NCBI GenBank assembly: GCA_012845835.1
Contig: JABAKD010000014.1
Span: 4,635,896-4,699,895 of the forward strand
Reading direction: 5' to 3'
DNA length: 64,000 bases
Source: Undaria pinnatifida
Taxonomy: Eukaryota > Sar > Phaeophyceae > Laminariales > Alariaceae
In this document: piece by piece, positions 1-11,964 of the stretch
How positions within the stretch are numbered: position 1 is the first letter of the stretch
Layout of the letters: the number at the start of each line of letters is the position of its first letter
Made by a program: the position numbers and the translations under genes
Notes under the pieces: model-generated
Told to the model about the DNA's origin: nothing
What the model saw: only the letters and a program-made list of their open reading frames with translations
The model's database searches: none

Positions 1-329
1 GGTCGACCAAATCTCGGGACATCAACTCGTTCGCGGCCGGGGATGCGTTCTCGTGGTCATGTACGAAACCCATTGGGCCGGACTTCTCAGTCCTTCATGG
101 GAACACAAATAAGACCTACAATACCACCGGCTTCACATCCTCCGCTAGTGGTCTGGCACCCCTTCACAACACCGCCAGTCCAACCACTTACGCCGACAGA
201 TGCACATCGGAGCCGCTCACCGCGAACTAGCGCGAACCCAGGGCGAAATATTTCTCGCTCCCGGGTACAGCTTCGTCCCGCGCACCCTCTGACTTCAACG
301 CTTCAGCTCCACTACCCTCCCCGCGGGGG

Positions 330-590
330 CACACCTCACTCTGGTACAAAGCCCGCGACTGTCTCTGGTGGTTGGGCAAGGTAGCCCATCGCGCCTCGAC
401 CGACAACTCTTTCGCCAACTACTACATCGTTCGCTTCCTCGATGACCCGGGACTGATCAAGATCGCCCTCCTTCCACCATCTTACACTACTTTACGGAGC
501 GCCGTCCACGGGTTCTGGTGCCTTCAGCGTCATCAGGCCGGGGGACTGGCTCGCGGTGTCCTACGGAATGCTGACGGGCCCCGCGGAGCC
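330..590 (+). pseudogene. Retroelement polyprotein tail (remnant)
   Basis: An open frame reads WYKARDCLWWLGKVAHRAS, then NYYIVRFLDDPGLIKIALL and GFWCLQRHQAGG. The W-rich, small-barrel style with VRFLDDPG resembles the chromo/BAH-like module at the C-terminus of retrotransposon polyproteins. That assignment is from pattern only, without alignment. Nothing upstream in the window continues it as a clean pol gene, so it is a fragment. A different short folded domain cannot be excluded. Confidence 0.3.
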
Positions 591-844
591 CCCCCTATCC
601 CCCCTTATGAGTGTCGGGAAGTTGGTGTCAGTCATAGCTTCGGTGTTTTATTTTTGTTCGTGTTTTTTCTCCCTCATGAGTTGTGGTATCTTCAGGGTGT
701 ACTATAACTTCTACTATTACTTGGTTGTTTCAGTTATGGAGCCTTCAGGGCTGCTGTAATCTTGTCGCTTCACATATTCGGTATGGCCTTTTACTATCCT
801 TGATTTTTATGTGTCCTTCCACCTCGGTACCCCCTTCGGTGCCG

Positions 845-1160
845 CTTTACCCATGCACATGCGTCCCAAGCACAGAGATTCAGCTGCTGGCTGGTATCCT
901 GCAGTGCACGTGTCTGTTTTCAGTTCGGATGCTATATTTTCTGGTGCTCCCTTACCCACGTACATGCGTCTCAAGCACAAATATTCATTCGCTGGCTGGT
1001 ATCCTGCAGTGCACGCGTCTGTGTTCAGTTCAAATGTTACCTTTTCTGGTGCTCCAATACCCACGCCCATGCGTCCCAAGCACAGAGATTCAGTCGCTGG
1101 CTGTTATCCTGCAGTGCACGCTTTCTCTTCCTCAGTTCGGATCTTACCTTTTCTGGAGCC
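845..1160. repeat. 105-bp tandem repeat, about 3 copies
   Basis: The anchor catgcgtc(c/t)caagcac occurs at 858, 963 and 1068, an exact 105-bp period with roughly 80-90% identity. Because 105 is divisible by three, the array keeps frames open on both strands (35-residue repeats containing GWYPAVHA on +). These frames are best seen as a by-product of the repeat. It lies just 3' of the retroelement-like tail and may be part of a long terminal repeat. Confidence 0.85.
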
Positions 1161-3030
1161 CCTCCCCTGTTGTATTTTGCGTTGCCTTGCATCAGCACTT
1201 TCTGCTTAGCACTCTGTTGACAGTAAGTCCACGGATAGACCCCTACCAGAGGCATTTTAGCTTCACTCATCAATCATCAGTCATCAATCATCAATCATGA
1301 CGTGTGTGTTGGTATATATAGCCTCATTTGCTGTCGTTGTTTTGAATAGCAGCATCTTTGATCCACTTCCCGATTACCTGATGTCTTAGTTAGCCATCGC
1401 TATAATGTCGTGTGATCTGCGTCTACGACTATTCAGAAGGGTCGGCTAACGTTATGGTGTTCGATTCCGTATGCGCTACTTGTATGAGCAATAGACCAAC
1501 CGTCCATCCCTGTTGGTTAATTAAGGTCTGATTTCTGTTATTCAACTGTCGTGTGATTCGGACTCGACCGTGAGATTCGGAATCTGTAGTATGATTAGGA
1601 AATGCTGTTGTGCGATCCAGGAATAAGCACGTACATACATATAGCACGATAGTAGTATAAGGAGCCACGGAATCTGCGCGTTACGTCAGGAATATAACAA
1701 TGGTAGCACCCTGTCTTGGGCTACGCCTCGCGCTGATTGGCTGAGATTATATAGTTTGGCGCTCAAATAATGGATAGTAAGGTTCTTAGAAGCGCACTAG
1801 GGATCGATGTGATTGGCTATGTATTGGTTGGTCAATTAGTTCAACTTCAAGTATGCAACGCGCCATGCGCGTGGCCATGAGGGGTGTCCCACGTAGGCAG
1901 GTAGCAGCTTGCACTATTGTAATGGAGTACCCTCCGTAGAAGGATAGTTTATAGATTCGACGTGAAACCATGTCATGGTTGAGGTGAAACCACGTGATAT
2001 TTGATGTCACACTCACGTCAACGCCATCATAGATGGGCGATAATGTAGGTGACGATGATGGGATAAGCAGGACGCCCCTCATCTCACTACCTGCCCTACC
2101 CTGCTCTACCCTGCGCAACCTTGCTCTACTCTGTCTCGTCTTGCTTTGTCTATCTTTTAGAGTCCATAGAGGAAATAATGAATAAGCTTTGAGTCTATTC
2201 AGCAAGCCATGAGGAGAGACCAACCAAAGACACTGGAACCCATGAAGAGCACGCTTCCCAACACAGACTAACCACGCACCCCCCACTCGGAGTACCACTA
2301 CATTTGGCGTCGTCGGCAGTGAGGGTGACGTCGGAGATGACGCTTGGTATTCCTTGTCAGTACAAGAGGCGGTCCTCGTAGCTTGGTCATGACCAAGCCA
2401 CCCCCCCACCCCCCCTCTCTGTCACTCGAATATCCTGACCCAAATCAAGCAAGACTTGCTCGATAATAATAAGATACTTCTATCTATATGAGTTTTACAC
2501 AGCTCACCGCTGTGATCAAGCGAAACAGACACCTGCCCCTTCCGAGGATTGTATCATCAGGGTTCCCCCATCTTGTCTACTCCTTCACAGAAACAATAAA
2601 GTTGTGTAAACCACACCATAGTCCAACCTCATGTTTAGGGTACTACGTTCGTTCCGTCATCATCATGGTTGCCTCCCAGTGTATACCGAACCATGGAACG
2701 AAAAAACGTAGCTGGGCGTGCATGCGATAGACAAGCATCCCTTTACAGCAATCGGCCTGTGTGCCGGGTTGCATGTTTTTGCTCCTCCTCGTGTTCATTA
2801 CAGATGGAATTGCATTACTAAATCACCTCGCACGCTGTAATTGCAACGTGTGTCGCTGTCTCACAGTTTGTGACTGCAAAGCACGTCGCTCTAGTAGGCA
2901 TCGGCACGACACAAGTTTTTCTAGATGTAGATGGGTGGTAATATCAATTAAATTCAAGAGCACCCCCCCCCGTTTAATATAATAATATTAGTAATAGTCT
3001 TAGCTCCTATTACATAGCTAACATTTGGCA
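1161..3030. other. No recognisable gene
   Basis: I see no coding signal. A TATA-like tatatata lies near 1313 and a CT-rich stretch (tgctctaccctg) near 2090-2150. The 207-residue minus-strand frame at 1786-2409 has no motif I recognise. The stretch could include an LTR of the element whose tail is at 330-590, but no second copy is present here to prove it. Confidence 0.4.
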
Positions 3031-3031
3031 C

Positions 3032-3395
3032 GCAATGCGGGAGCCGTACAACGGACGATCAATGAGCGACTGGCCCATCGAGTGATGTTCGGGACGATGG
3101 CTGGTGGAGTGAACTCGGGACGAGGCGACCAGAAAAGAACTGAGCACAGTGTCTGGTAGACGACCTCAGGGTATTCGAAACAACCTAGGGGTCCACGGAT
3201 AGCCCCCTTTTGCTGTTACTGTAGGAGTAGAGACTGTGCTATGGCCGACGGCGGCTAAGAAGATTGGGAACTGGCACCGGGGGATCGTCGACGCGGCGGA
3301 CCGCTTCATGGAGAGATGGCACAGGGGCAAGGCAGAGAAGAGCTGGCAACGCCCTACAGCAGAGGACGCCAAGAGCAGCAAACAAGGTAAACGGG
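3032..3395 (+). pseudogene. LINE-type ORF2 C-terminal fragment, frameshifted
   Basis: Two adjacent frames together resemble the hydrophilic C-terminus of a non-LTR retrotransposon polyprotein. The first has NERLAHRVMFGTMAGG and ends in a stop near 3158. After a frame change come GVETVLWPTAAKK and RFMERWHRGKAEKSW. At least one frameshift and one stop break it. The match rests on recalled family style, so the LINE call is moderate to weak. Confidence 0.35.
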
Positions 3396-3499
3396 GAGGG
3401 CGGGGGTGGGGGGGCAGCCGTACTGATACAGCTGTACAGATGAACGCAGAAACGAAGCGGCAGATCATGTGGCAAGGTACCAGTTCGACTAATTAATTA

Positions 3500-4060
3500 A
3501 GTTGAGCTATTATAGCCCTGAACCCTCTATGCAGCGAGTGGTGGTTTCTGCTTTGTTTATTTTTGTTGAGTCCAATGGGGGGAGCTCGAAAGCGACAGTA
3601 ATGACTTGCTGCCGTCGTTTCATTTTTTTTTTCTTTCTTTCTTTTCGCTTGCTCTCGTATTTCCCTCCCCACCGGCCTTTTTTGCCGGCATCTTCTTCCT
3701 CTTCATGTTGTTTTTGCCCGTAAACAGCAGGTATCTTCTTCGCGTTGTTTTGCCCGAACAACAGCAGCTATCTTCTTCGTGTTGCTTTGCCTGTGCAACA
3801 GGCATCATCTGTTGCTCTTCAGCGCGTATGGCGTTCCTCTGGCAATTGCAGCCTTCCCTTTCCTTTCCAATTTTCTTGCATCACAGTCCTCAGAACACCT
3901 GTCGTTTCTTTCGCTTTTTGTTTTCGTTTTATTTTGCTTATTTTCTTTTTCATTTTCTTCTCTTTTTTTATGGCTTGGCTTGTTTTGTTGTGTTCTCGTA
4001 CCCGGTGGTACGCTAGCACTCCACTTGCTTTACCTTGACTGTTTGGATTACTCTGTTTCA
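3500..4060. other. Pyrimidine-rich low-complexity stretch
   Basis: Dominated by TTC/TTT/TTGC runs with short imperfect repeats (tatcttcttcg-gttgttttgcc near 3730-3795). Many overlapping frames are open on both strands purely from composition. No gene is supported. Confidence 0.6.
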
Positions 4061-4163
4061 CAGTCGTCTGTGACCACAGAATTTGTACGAGTCTCTCCTG
4101 GATGAATCAGCACGGACTCTGGGTGTACTGATGATGTCGTTGGGTACAAATAATGGTTCCATG

Positions 4164-4226
4164 TGAAGACAACAACAACATCAACAACAACAATAACAAC
4201 AACAACAACAACAACAACAACAACGG
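4164..4226. repeat. (CAA)n microsatellite
   Basis: About 20 CAA units with a few CAT/AAT interruptions. The sequence just upstream (gaatcagcacggac near 4104) recurs near 42073, shortly before the CAG/CAA tract at 42597, so the two microsatellites belong to copies of the same larger repeat. Confidence 0.9.
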
Positions 4227-4239
4227 CCAATAAAATATT

Positions 4240-5520
4240 TGCAGCCATTACAAGTTGTAGAGGATTATGTTATCCTCATTGTACGTGGTATCCAGCCGTC
4301 CTCCGGTTTTTATATGGAGCGGGCGTTTTCTGTCCTTTGTTCTTGCATCGACGAAAGGCAGGGGAGGTCATACGGCGACCGTAGTGCTGCGTCGACAATC
4401 CTCAAATACAACAGGGTGAGTGCATAAGGGCATTTGTTTGTTGTTTTAGGTAAGACTGCCCTGCCGTTTTCTGTGTGATATGGTGTAATACGTAATAGCG
4501 CTCCCCTCGGTCTTGATTCCGTGTTCATTCAGGTATTGGGTGGTACACAGTAATGAGCCATGTGAGCTGGAAAGTAAAAATGATGGCTGCAAAACAAATG
4601 CATACACATCAGTAGTAACAAATTCCATCGGGCGACGACAACATGGAGAATGACGGACAGGGGAAAAGGGATTTACTTGTATCGTACCGTCACCGTTGTT
4701 AGTCGTGGCTAGGTTGCTAGGTATACGGTGCAGCAGAAAAGAGTGCACGCAGCGGGAGGAGTACGATGTATACTGGTCCGAACTTCACGGGGTCGGAAGG
4801 CGGAGAACATATTTTGGATATTGGCTTCTGTCAAAAACGAAAAGTTGCAAGTTGGACTTTCGGAGAGGATAGCAACGAAAAACGAGGATATCGGCGCCAA
4901 GAATGAGCATAATTTGCCCAAAACAAGGTACCATAACAATGTGTGCATATACATCATAAAGTAAGTGGAATAAAAACTGTAGGAAACAGCATAATTGGCT
5001 ATTTTTAGCGGCATAAAAATCGAAAAAGAAAAAAGCATAGTGGATGCTACCCTAACTACGGCTCGCATGCCAAACGCCTCGCCGATGCGTTCCCCTTGTT
5101 GATGCGGTCATGTAGAAGCTGATGTGATTGTGGTATCGACTAATTCGACAAACTCATGGCTCTATGGGCCGAAGGTGGAATTTTGAAGTTCACTACTACT
5201 GTCGCTGGAACCAGTTCGTATTGTGTTTGGATGACTTGCTGGCTGTAGTACCAGCGAACGGCACCATTCCCCCACCTTTCGCTTGCAAGCACATGAACTT
5301 CCTCTTGGTCTCCAAGACCGTTCCAGAACGCCGCGCCCACGGTGACGTCCACCGCCAACATCATCTCCAGCCCTCCTGGTGATCACGATACGGTGCTCGC
5401 ATCGGCAGCGTACAACATGATCCAACACGTCTGGACCTCCTCCTCCTCCCCCAGCCTGTCGACTTGATCAACTCGTGTTTTTCCCTTCTTCTCCCCACGC
5501 TTCTTTCTTTCGTTGGAGTT
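4240..5520. other. No recognisable gene
   Basis: Only short frames without motifs. Around 5310-5420 one frame looks mildly protein-like (DHDTVLASAAYNMIQHVW) but has no flanking exon structure that I can place. Confidence 0.35.
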
Positions 5521-5525
5521 GCACT

Positions 5526-6398
5526 ATGCTGTCCATGATGGTTGCATCAGCAAGGAAACGCTTCTCGGCCACGCCCAGCACCGCCGTGAAAGGCATGTTG
5601 AGCATAGCACGTGCACACGCCCTTGCCGAAAACTTTGTTCCACAGTGGACATTTCCAACCACATCTGCCATGATCCGGCCGCACGCAGGTTTCCACACTG
5701 GTGTGAAATTGGCCCAAGACGCGAACATCCTCATTGACATTCAAACCTTAAAAATAAGACAACTCACGGCAGAGTTCGGTCGACGGAGTCATAAAAATGA
5801 GGTCAACAAAAACACATGTATAGGGGGCGTCCCTATTCCTGTGCAGCTTCTGCAGGTCTCGTATCACGGACGCCATGCCGGATGTTTAGCGTTGGAGTAT
5901 AAAGCCACACTGTTGCTCCAGCCGGGTGTTACTCCTTTCGCGGCAATCACTGAGGTGCCCCCCGATGACTTTGAAGAGTTATTGGCCGGTGTGCACCTTG
6001 AAAAGATGCCACGATATTTTCCACACTCCGTCCTACTTCGTATTTTTCGTCTTGTGCGGCACCTCTCTCGCTGCATGCTTCCATATTTGCGACACGTCCC
6101 TTCCCCTCCACACAGCGATACTGATTTCATTAATATATCCCCGGATGTTCGAGTCTCCTTTCCTCTTCCAAGATCCAAGGAGTTCAATCGAAAGCCACCA
6201 GGTCCAACCGCCTTGCGATATTTATCTCGCACGGATGCGGGCTCCTGCACTACTTGTTTTTTGCGCGGAAATCCATGGAAGATTTCTCGGGAGTCACTTC
6301 CATGGAAGCTCCCGCTCCACGAAAGCTTTCACGGAAGCTTCCATGAAAGCGACTGCCACCGGAGCTTCCACGGAAGCTTCCATGGAAGTAAAAAGTAA
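5526..6398 (+). CDS. Hypothetical ORF running into palindromic repeat
   Basis: From ATG 5526 the frame gives 290 residues. Residues 1 to about 255 show no family I recognise; stretches such as PFAAITEVPPDDFEELLAG look protein-like. The last 40 residues (repeating SFHGSFHES) are simply the translation of the 12-bp palindromic array that begins near 6270, so the annotated end is artificial. A minus-strand frame (5468-5740) is equally open. Treat as a possible gene relic. Confidence 0.2.
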   Translation: MLSMMVASARKRFSATPSTAVKGMLSIARAHALAENFVPQWTFPTTSAMIRPHAGFHTGVKLAQDANILIDIQTLKIRQLTAEFGRRSHKNEVNKNTCIGGVPIPVQLLQVSYHGRHAGCLALEYKATLLLQPGVTPFAAITEVPPDDFEELLAGVHLEKMPRYFPHSVLLRIFRLVRHLSRCMLPYLRHVPSPPHSDTDFINISPDVRVSFPLPRSKEFNRKPPGPTALRYLSRTDAGSCTTCFLRGNPWKISRESLPWKLPLHESFHGSFHESDCHRSFHGSFHGSKK

Positions 6399-6785
6399 AC
6401 TTTCGTTGAAATACCTTCCACAAAACTTCCACGGAAGCTTCCGTGACAGTAGTTTTCATGGAAGCTGTCATGAAAGCTTCCATGGAAGCTACTTTCATCA
6501 GCGCTTCGACGGCAGCTTGCATGAAAGCTTCTATCGACGTTACATTCAAGGAAGCTTGGACGGAAGCTCGTGGGAGCTTCTTTTTACGGAAGCTACTTCC
6601 ATGGAAGCTATGTTTGGATGAAAGCTCAAATGAAAGCTTACATGAAATTCACGCGGAAACAGCTTCCCGGCTTCGGACGCTTCCGTCGAATCTGCCGCAC
6701 ATTTGGCGGAAATGGGTCCCGATCTTCTTTTCGCGGAAGCTTTCATGGTAGCATCTTCCACGGACGGTTCCGTGGAAGTAGTGGT
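6270..6785. repeat. 12-bp palindromic unit array, block 1
   Basis: Dense diverged copies of GGAAGCTTCC joined through AT, AC, GT or GA, giving alternating TTCCATGGAA and GGAAGCTTCC palindromes on a 12-bp register. Non-repeat gaps interrupt it. All six frames read as four-residue repeats (SFHG, MEAS, KLPW types), which explains the long ORFs here. Confidence 0.9.
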
Positions 6786-7204
6786 TATCGCAGTACACCT
6801 CTATCGCCATCCTTAAGGGGGGAAGGTCCTTCAAGCGAAGGTTCTGCAATCCACCATCGTTGGCCAACGCCCATGGAGGGAGTACGAGGGAATTCCGGAG
6901 CGCACCACCGTGGTACCAAATACCAAACACGCACCCACGGCCCGACGTGCACGTCCTTCCACGTCAACTTTCATAAAGGTTGTACTGTATGTACTGCAGC
7001 CTAAACCGACCAAGCGCAGTAGGGCGACGCCGTGCCACGCAGCTATGGTAACTGGGCAAGGGAAAAAACTTGACGCCTAACGCTCGGTATCCAGAGAGGA
7101 AGGCACCGTATTTGATCGCAACATTAAACCTACATTCTATCTTGTCCGGTGTGGATTATTTCATGCTTAATGTGTTCGATCGTGTGAGTTATGTTGTGCT
7201 CCAC

Positions 7205-7730
7205 GTGTCGGAAGCTTTCACGAAAGCTGCTGTGGGAGCTTTCACGGACGCTTCCGTGGAAGTAGCTTCCATGAAAGTTTCAACGGAATATTTCACGGAA
7301 TTTTCCGTGGAAGTGTCATGGACGTTTCCACGGAATCTTTCACGGAAATTTCCATGGAAGCAGCTTCCGTGGAAGCTTCCGTGGAAACTTCTATGGAAGC
7401 TACTTCCACGCAAGCTTCCGTGGAAACTTCTATGGAAGCTACTTCCACGCAAGCTTCCGTCGAAGTTGAAGAAAAATTCTCCGGAAGCTTTCACGGAAGC
7501 TTCCGCGGAATCGTTCACGAAACCTTCAGTGGAAGTAACTTCCATAGAAGTTTTCACGAAAGTTTCCGTGGAAGCTTCCACTATCTTCGCGGGAACGTGC
7601 TCCGTCGCTGAACTTCCACACAAGATTTCACGAAATCAGCTTCCAAGGAAGCTTACATCGATACTTCCACGGAAGCTTGAAGCTTCCACACTTCCATGGA
7701 AGCTTCCACCGCTGTCATGGAAGCCGCGTG
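7205..7730. repeat. 12-bp palindromic unit array, block 2
   Basis: Same unit as block 1. A 54-bp sub-duplication (acttctatggaagctacttc at about 7387 and 7429) shows secondary expansion. The overlapping 144- and 229-residue frames are compositional. Confidence 0.9.
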
Positions 7731-7977
7731 CTACGATAGAGGCATCACTTTTTGTCTGAATTTGTTTTTGAACGGCGGGGATCCTTAACCCAAAATCGTC
7801 GGAAAATTGTCATTTTGTTGGGATGATGCTCGTTGTGTACCTAGGCCATGATGGGTGGTTTCATCCGCAGGTAGCGGGGTTTTTTTTCTCCAAAACATTT
7901 TTTAGAAGAGAGGTCTTAAGCTCCCAAAATTGAGGAACCTCAGAAAAAAAGAAGTACACCTCTATCGTAGCACGCGT

Positions 7978-8045
7978 GAGAAGCTTTCATGGAAGCGGTG
8001 AAAGCTTTCATGGAAACGATGGAAGGTTCCATGGAAGTATTCATG
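7978..8045. repeat. 12-bp palindromic unit array, block 3
   Basis: Five or six units (catggaagcggtgaaagctt and similar) abut the LINE fragment at 8046, so the repeat may have grown into the LINE or been captured with it. Confidence 0.75.
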
Positions 8046-8300
8046 AACTTCCACCGAAAAAGAGAATAGTGCAGGTGGCCCGTGGGGATCGTTTGTTCCA
8101 CCTTGTGCGTAGACGGCTTGTTGTCCAGCGGCGTGCACGGGACGCACATTTTGAGCTCGCCCACGATAGTCGGGTCAACGATCGGCGGTTGTGTTTAGCA
8201 GCTGATAAACCACCTTACCCAGTGCTCCCGGATTGTGCCGTCGTCCCGTAGCAATATATCTCTCTCGCCCTTGATGTACTGGGAGTTAAACCCATTCATC
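8046..8300 (-). pseudogene. LINE ORF2 fragment upstream of RT domain
   Basis: On the minus strand the frame gives FNSQYIKGERDILLRDDG, then TIREHWVRWF, a stop, DPTIVGELKMCVPCTPLDN and HKVEQTI. The order 'RDDGTIRE-W-F', a short spacer, then a variable segment is the stretch that precedes the RT palm in RTE-like and related LINE polyproteins. The copy has an in-frame stop and is cut off by the palindromic array before any catalytic motif. Confidence 0.5.
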
Positions 8301-8821
8301 CCCTTGACACGTTTTCAGAAGCCAAAATGGATCGCTTTCTCAGATGTACGCCCTTCGGTTTGGCTGACGTATTACTTGAAGAAATTCTGCCCGGCTGCCT
8401 GCCGTGTTCAGGTGTTTGAGCTGCTTGTTAACCACCTTCAGGGGGCTGCGCAAACTGCGATCGTTCGGGGTAGCACATAACTGTTTATTCGCGTCTTCCC
8501 TCTCATGCTAGCGCGTGTGGAAAAAAACAGTTTTGCTCCTCGGCCGCGCACCAACCTCTCGGTCCTCGCTTGCGCCTGATAGGAGGCGCTGGATTCGCCG
8601 CAGTCAACAACAAGGTATCGGAGGGCCCTTTCCTTAGTCATTTGACCATTTGTTGCTTGACTTAGTCCTCTGATCCTTTCGAGAAAGAGCATCGTTCTTG
8701 TACGCCTGACAGCGACACGTCCAACGTTTGGAGCACTTGGGGGGAGGGGTCCGTATTGAGGTCTGCGCCTCAGCTAAGAACTGCGCAAGTTGCTAGAGCA
8801 GTAGCACCACGGGGGGGGAAG

Positions 8822-9055
8822 TTGTGGTATCCCCTCTACCCCGCTAGGGCGCTATGATTTATAGCAGTTGTTCCCTTTATCGCTGCCAGACGTCATCACC
8901 CGCTTGAACCAACGGCTCCGCCCTCCCTTCTATCAGAAGATATCCGGCGGGCAGTAAGCAACTAACACCAGAGATGTGACATCCAAGTAACCCTCGTGTA
9001 AGTGACGATTACAGAGTAAAGAGACACCCCTGCATAGTAATAGTCGGTTCCTAGG
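8822..9055 (+). repeat. Diverged direct repeat, copy 1 (TRIM-like?)
   Basis: Matches 9590-9822 at roughly 75% (shared blocks: ctctaccccgct, tatccggcgg, acatccaag). The copies flank about 530 bp holding a 61-bp tandem array. The arrangement could be short LTRs of a terminal-repeat-in-miniature element, but no clear TG...CA ends or primer site are visible. Confidence 0.7.
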
Positions 9056-9149
9056 CCCATATTGCTCTAATAATAGTACACTGGCGTCATCGGCAGGACG
9101 TCGTTCGTTTTCAGTTTTTCGGTATTATAGCTTACTCTTTCGGCTTTCA

Positions 9150-9405
9150 CCAGTGTGTTCAGACTTTTGGTCTCTGGTTCGCCTTATACGCGTTCCATGG
9201 ACTTTCACGTACCGGTATGTTCAGACTTTGTTGTCTGATTCGCCTTGTACGCGTTCCGTTGGCTTTTACGTGCCGGTATGTTCGGATGTTCGACGTTTGT
9301 TTCGCGTTTTACGCGTTTCAGTGAATTTCACGTACCGATATGTTCGGGGGTTTTGTATCTACTTCGCGCCGTACGCGTTCTGTTGGCTTTCACGTAATGG
9401 TTTGT
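9150..9405. repeat. 61/62-bp tandem repeat, 4 copies
   Basis: The anchor acgcgtt(c/t) recurs at 9188, 9249, 9311 and 9373 (spacing 61, 62, 62). Each unit carries ttcacgtaccggtatgttc or a variant. Lies between the two direct repeats at 8822 and 9590. Confidence 0.85.
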
Positions 9406-9589
9406 GGGACATTTGGCGCCTGATTTGCTTTGCACCCGTCCAATTGGATTCTGCTTTGCAACCTAGAGATATGGGGGTGGGTTGCGAAGCGCCGCATCTC
9501 GATCCATCCTCCGAATTCTCCGGGTGGATTAAGTACCACTTGATATTTCTATGAATCTGCATATACGAGCCTTCAGGGTGGGCTAGTGT

Positions 9590-9822
9590 TATGGTACCCT
9601 CTCTACCCCGCTAAGGCGTTGCGATTTATTGCGGTTTTCCCTTTTTTAGCTGGCAGGCGTTATCGTCTGTCTGAGCGAACAGCTCTGCCCCCCCTTCTGT
9701 CAGAAGGTATCCGGCGGACGGCAAGCTACTAATACCATAGACGTAACATCCAAGCAACCCTCGTGTGAGTGACCAATACAGAGCCAGAGGCACCCCTTCA
9801 CAGCAGTAGTCGGTCCCGAATC
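9590..9822 (+). repeat. Diverged direct repeat, copy 2
   Basis: Partner of 8822-9055, same orientation, roughly 770 bp downstream. Confidence 0.7.
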
Positions 9823-9829
9823 ATCCCAC

Positions 9830-11587
9830 GTTAGGGGTTGCAGTTGTTGGATTAACTAATGATGTACCTGTCCGATTGAGCTTCTCAAGTGAGGAACTAC
9901 CGGTTAGTCAATAGTCAAGTAAATTTCACGAGTATGTTGTTTTTAGAGGACTGAGGCATAGAAGCTTGGTCGGGCTGTGCGAACAAATGCCTTCGAAGTC
10001 ATTTTTCGGGTGAGATATTGAGCTCCTCATGTGAGGAACTCAGGAACTAATGATGCTGTGCGCCCCTACCGTGGGATTGCTCTCCCTAGGTCTACATTGC
10101 CTCAATACCACTACGGTCGGCTGGTCGTCCGTTCCCGTGCCTCGCTCGCAGAGGCTGAAGGCCACAAAGATTGTTGTTATTACTGTCATTGATGGTGGAG
10201 GGGAACGTGGAGGAGGAAGAGAAGGAGAGGTAAAAAGGTGCGACGTGCAGCACGTGGCACACGACGAGCGGGTGACCGTGTTGGCGTTGATCACGAAAAG
10301 CCGATTATGGTGGGCATGCCGACATGCACTTATTCCGTCATTCTGGGTGAAATGGGATTGAATATGGGATGGGATGGAATGCGATGCGATATACAAGCAT
10401 ATGCATATGAAAACTTCACTTGTGGTTGGCCTTTTCGATGTTGAGGAAACCTCGACCTTGCGCTCGAAACCGGCGGTGGCGGCGGTGGCGGTGGTGGAGG
10501 GGGGTGATGGTAGTTGTGGTAATGGCGGTGGAAAGGCCGGCGGGGGGGGCGGCAGAGTGTGCTGTACAAAGTAGAAGCTTCGTCTGCCCCATGCTATGGA
10601 TTACTATGCGGGACACACATGCACATGGGTTTCCACAACCAAGTACGAAAGTCTACAACAAACGATGTGGTGTTGGTAATTAACAAAATAGTGATGCTTC
10701 TAAGTACAAGGGCCAGGCATAACACATTTACTACTAACACTACAGATCACGTCGTACTGGGTATCGAGAACAGGGAGGGATCACATGCGGTATGGGCCGG
10801 CCCCTCATCCATGAGTATTCGCTTGCTCCAAGGGGAGACACCGAGCGTGATCTAACGTTGATTTTCCTAGAGTTGCTGCTTCGCGCTCCTGTTTTAACTG
10901 TTCATGGGTAGTCGCGTTCAAGGCTATGTTGCACACGGTCGGACGGCAAAACATAACCAGATGTTAACTAAAAACAGGACAACATGCATGCCCAAGCGCA
11001 GAACCCGAGCCTGACATGCCGCGACCCGTATTCCATCGGAAGAATCTTCGCAGTCCGTCGTTTTCGACGGCGGCACGGGTTTGAATCTCGCATTCAAGTG
11101 TTTGTTGTTCAAGAAACACTTGCTGGCGCGTGTATTACAATGGTTCCCTCTCTGCTCCAAAGACCAACGGTTAGGTTGGGTAGGTCCGCACGGCCGCAAG
11201 GGGGCCCACCATTCGCTCTGCAGCGCCTCGATGATTCCGTAGTACCTCGGTCATAGTAGCCATTGCCCCCAAAATGACCTTAACACGCCGCAAGATAGCG
11301 CGCGTCGCGAAACACTCGAACCATCGCGTAGCGCTCACCCCGCCCTCCTTTCCTCTGCCGGAACCCACCGCGCCAACCTAATGAAGCCTCCTTACCTTAC
11401 GTCGAATGTTATGAACCCCTCGCTTCATCCTTACCATCCTCTGTCCCCGGATATCGGAAATGGAGGTAGGGGCGACCCAGATAATATCATGTTGATTATG
11501 CTGTTGCAGCCTGTACCTGGTACTACGGTGCATCTAAAGGTTTACCACAGCTGCGACTTTCACATGCTCGCCTTATAAGCATTCGAA
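9830..11587. other. No recognisable gene
   Basis: Contains a GGT/GGC-rich tract (10470-10555) that produces overlapping frames. A 65-residue minus-strand frame at 11171-11368 (RWFECFATRAILRRVKVILG) looks weakly protein-like but has no recognisable family. Confidence 0.35.
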
Positions 11588-11750
11588 GATTGTACACACC
11601 TGAGGGTTATACAATGGACCGTAGGAGTATATATGGTACATCGAACAATTGTCAGATAGAACACCCCCGTATTGTTGCTAGAGGTCGGATTAGCGGCGTA
11701 TTGCCGTGATCGGTACGTTGCATTGTCCGATTGTGTGCAAATTTCCGAAG
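11588..11750 (+). repeat. Copia LTR-like arm (+ orientation)
   Basis: Its reverse complement is found at 13671-13834 (about 163 bp, roughly 85% identical, with agattgtacacacct and ccgtattgttgctagaggtc shared). It lies about 215 bp upstream of a copia gag start, the expected place for a 5' LTR. Confidence 0.7.
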
Positions 11751-11964
11751 TGGAGTGGGAGCTCGCAGCCTTTCTGCTCGCCCCGCTCGTTCACTCCACT
11801 TCCCGACCTGTCTCTCCAGACCAAGGTCTCATAAATGCAATATCTCTTTCTCCAGAAGTCACGGATTTACCAACATGCTATAGCGCATCAGTCGGCTGCT
11901 GCTTCGTCCCCCTGGACTCGCTCGACTGGTCTGTCGAGGAAGGCTTGATCACCCTGCCTCATCA

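Noticed and set aside
5468-5740. 90-residue minus-strand ORF ending KNTS, protein-like
   Set aside because: Overlaps an equally open plus-strand frame; neither shows a family, so I did not claim both.
11040-11100. tRNA-like box B (gggtttgaatctcgc)
   Set aside because: No acceptor pairing, D arm or box A could be made around it.
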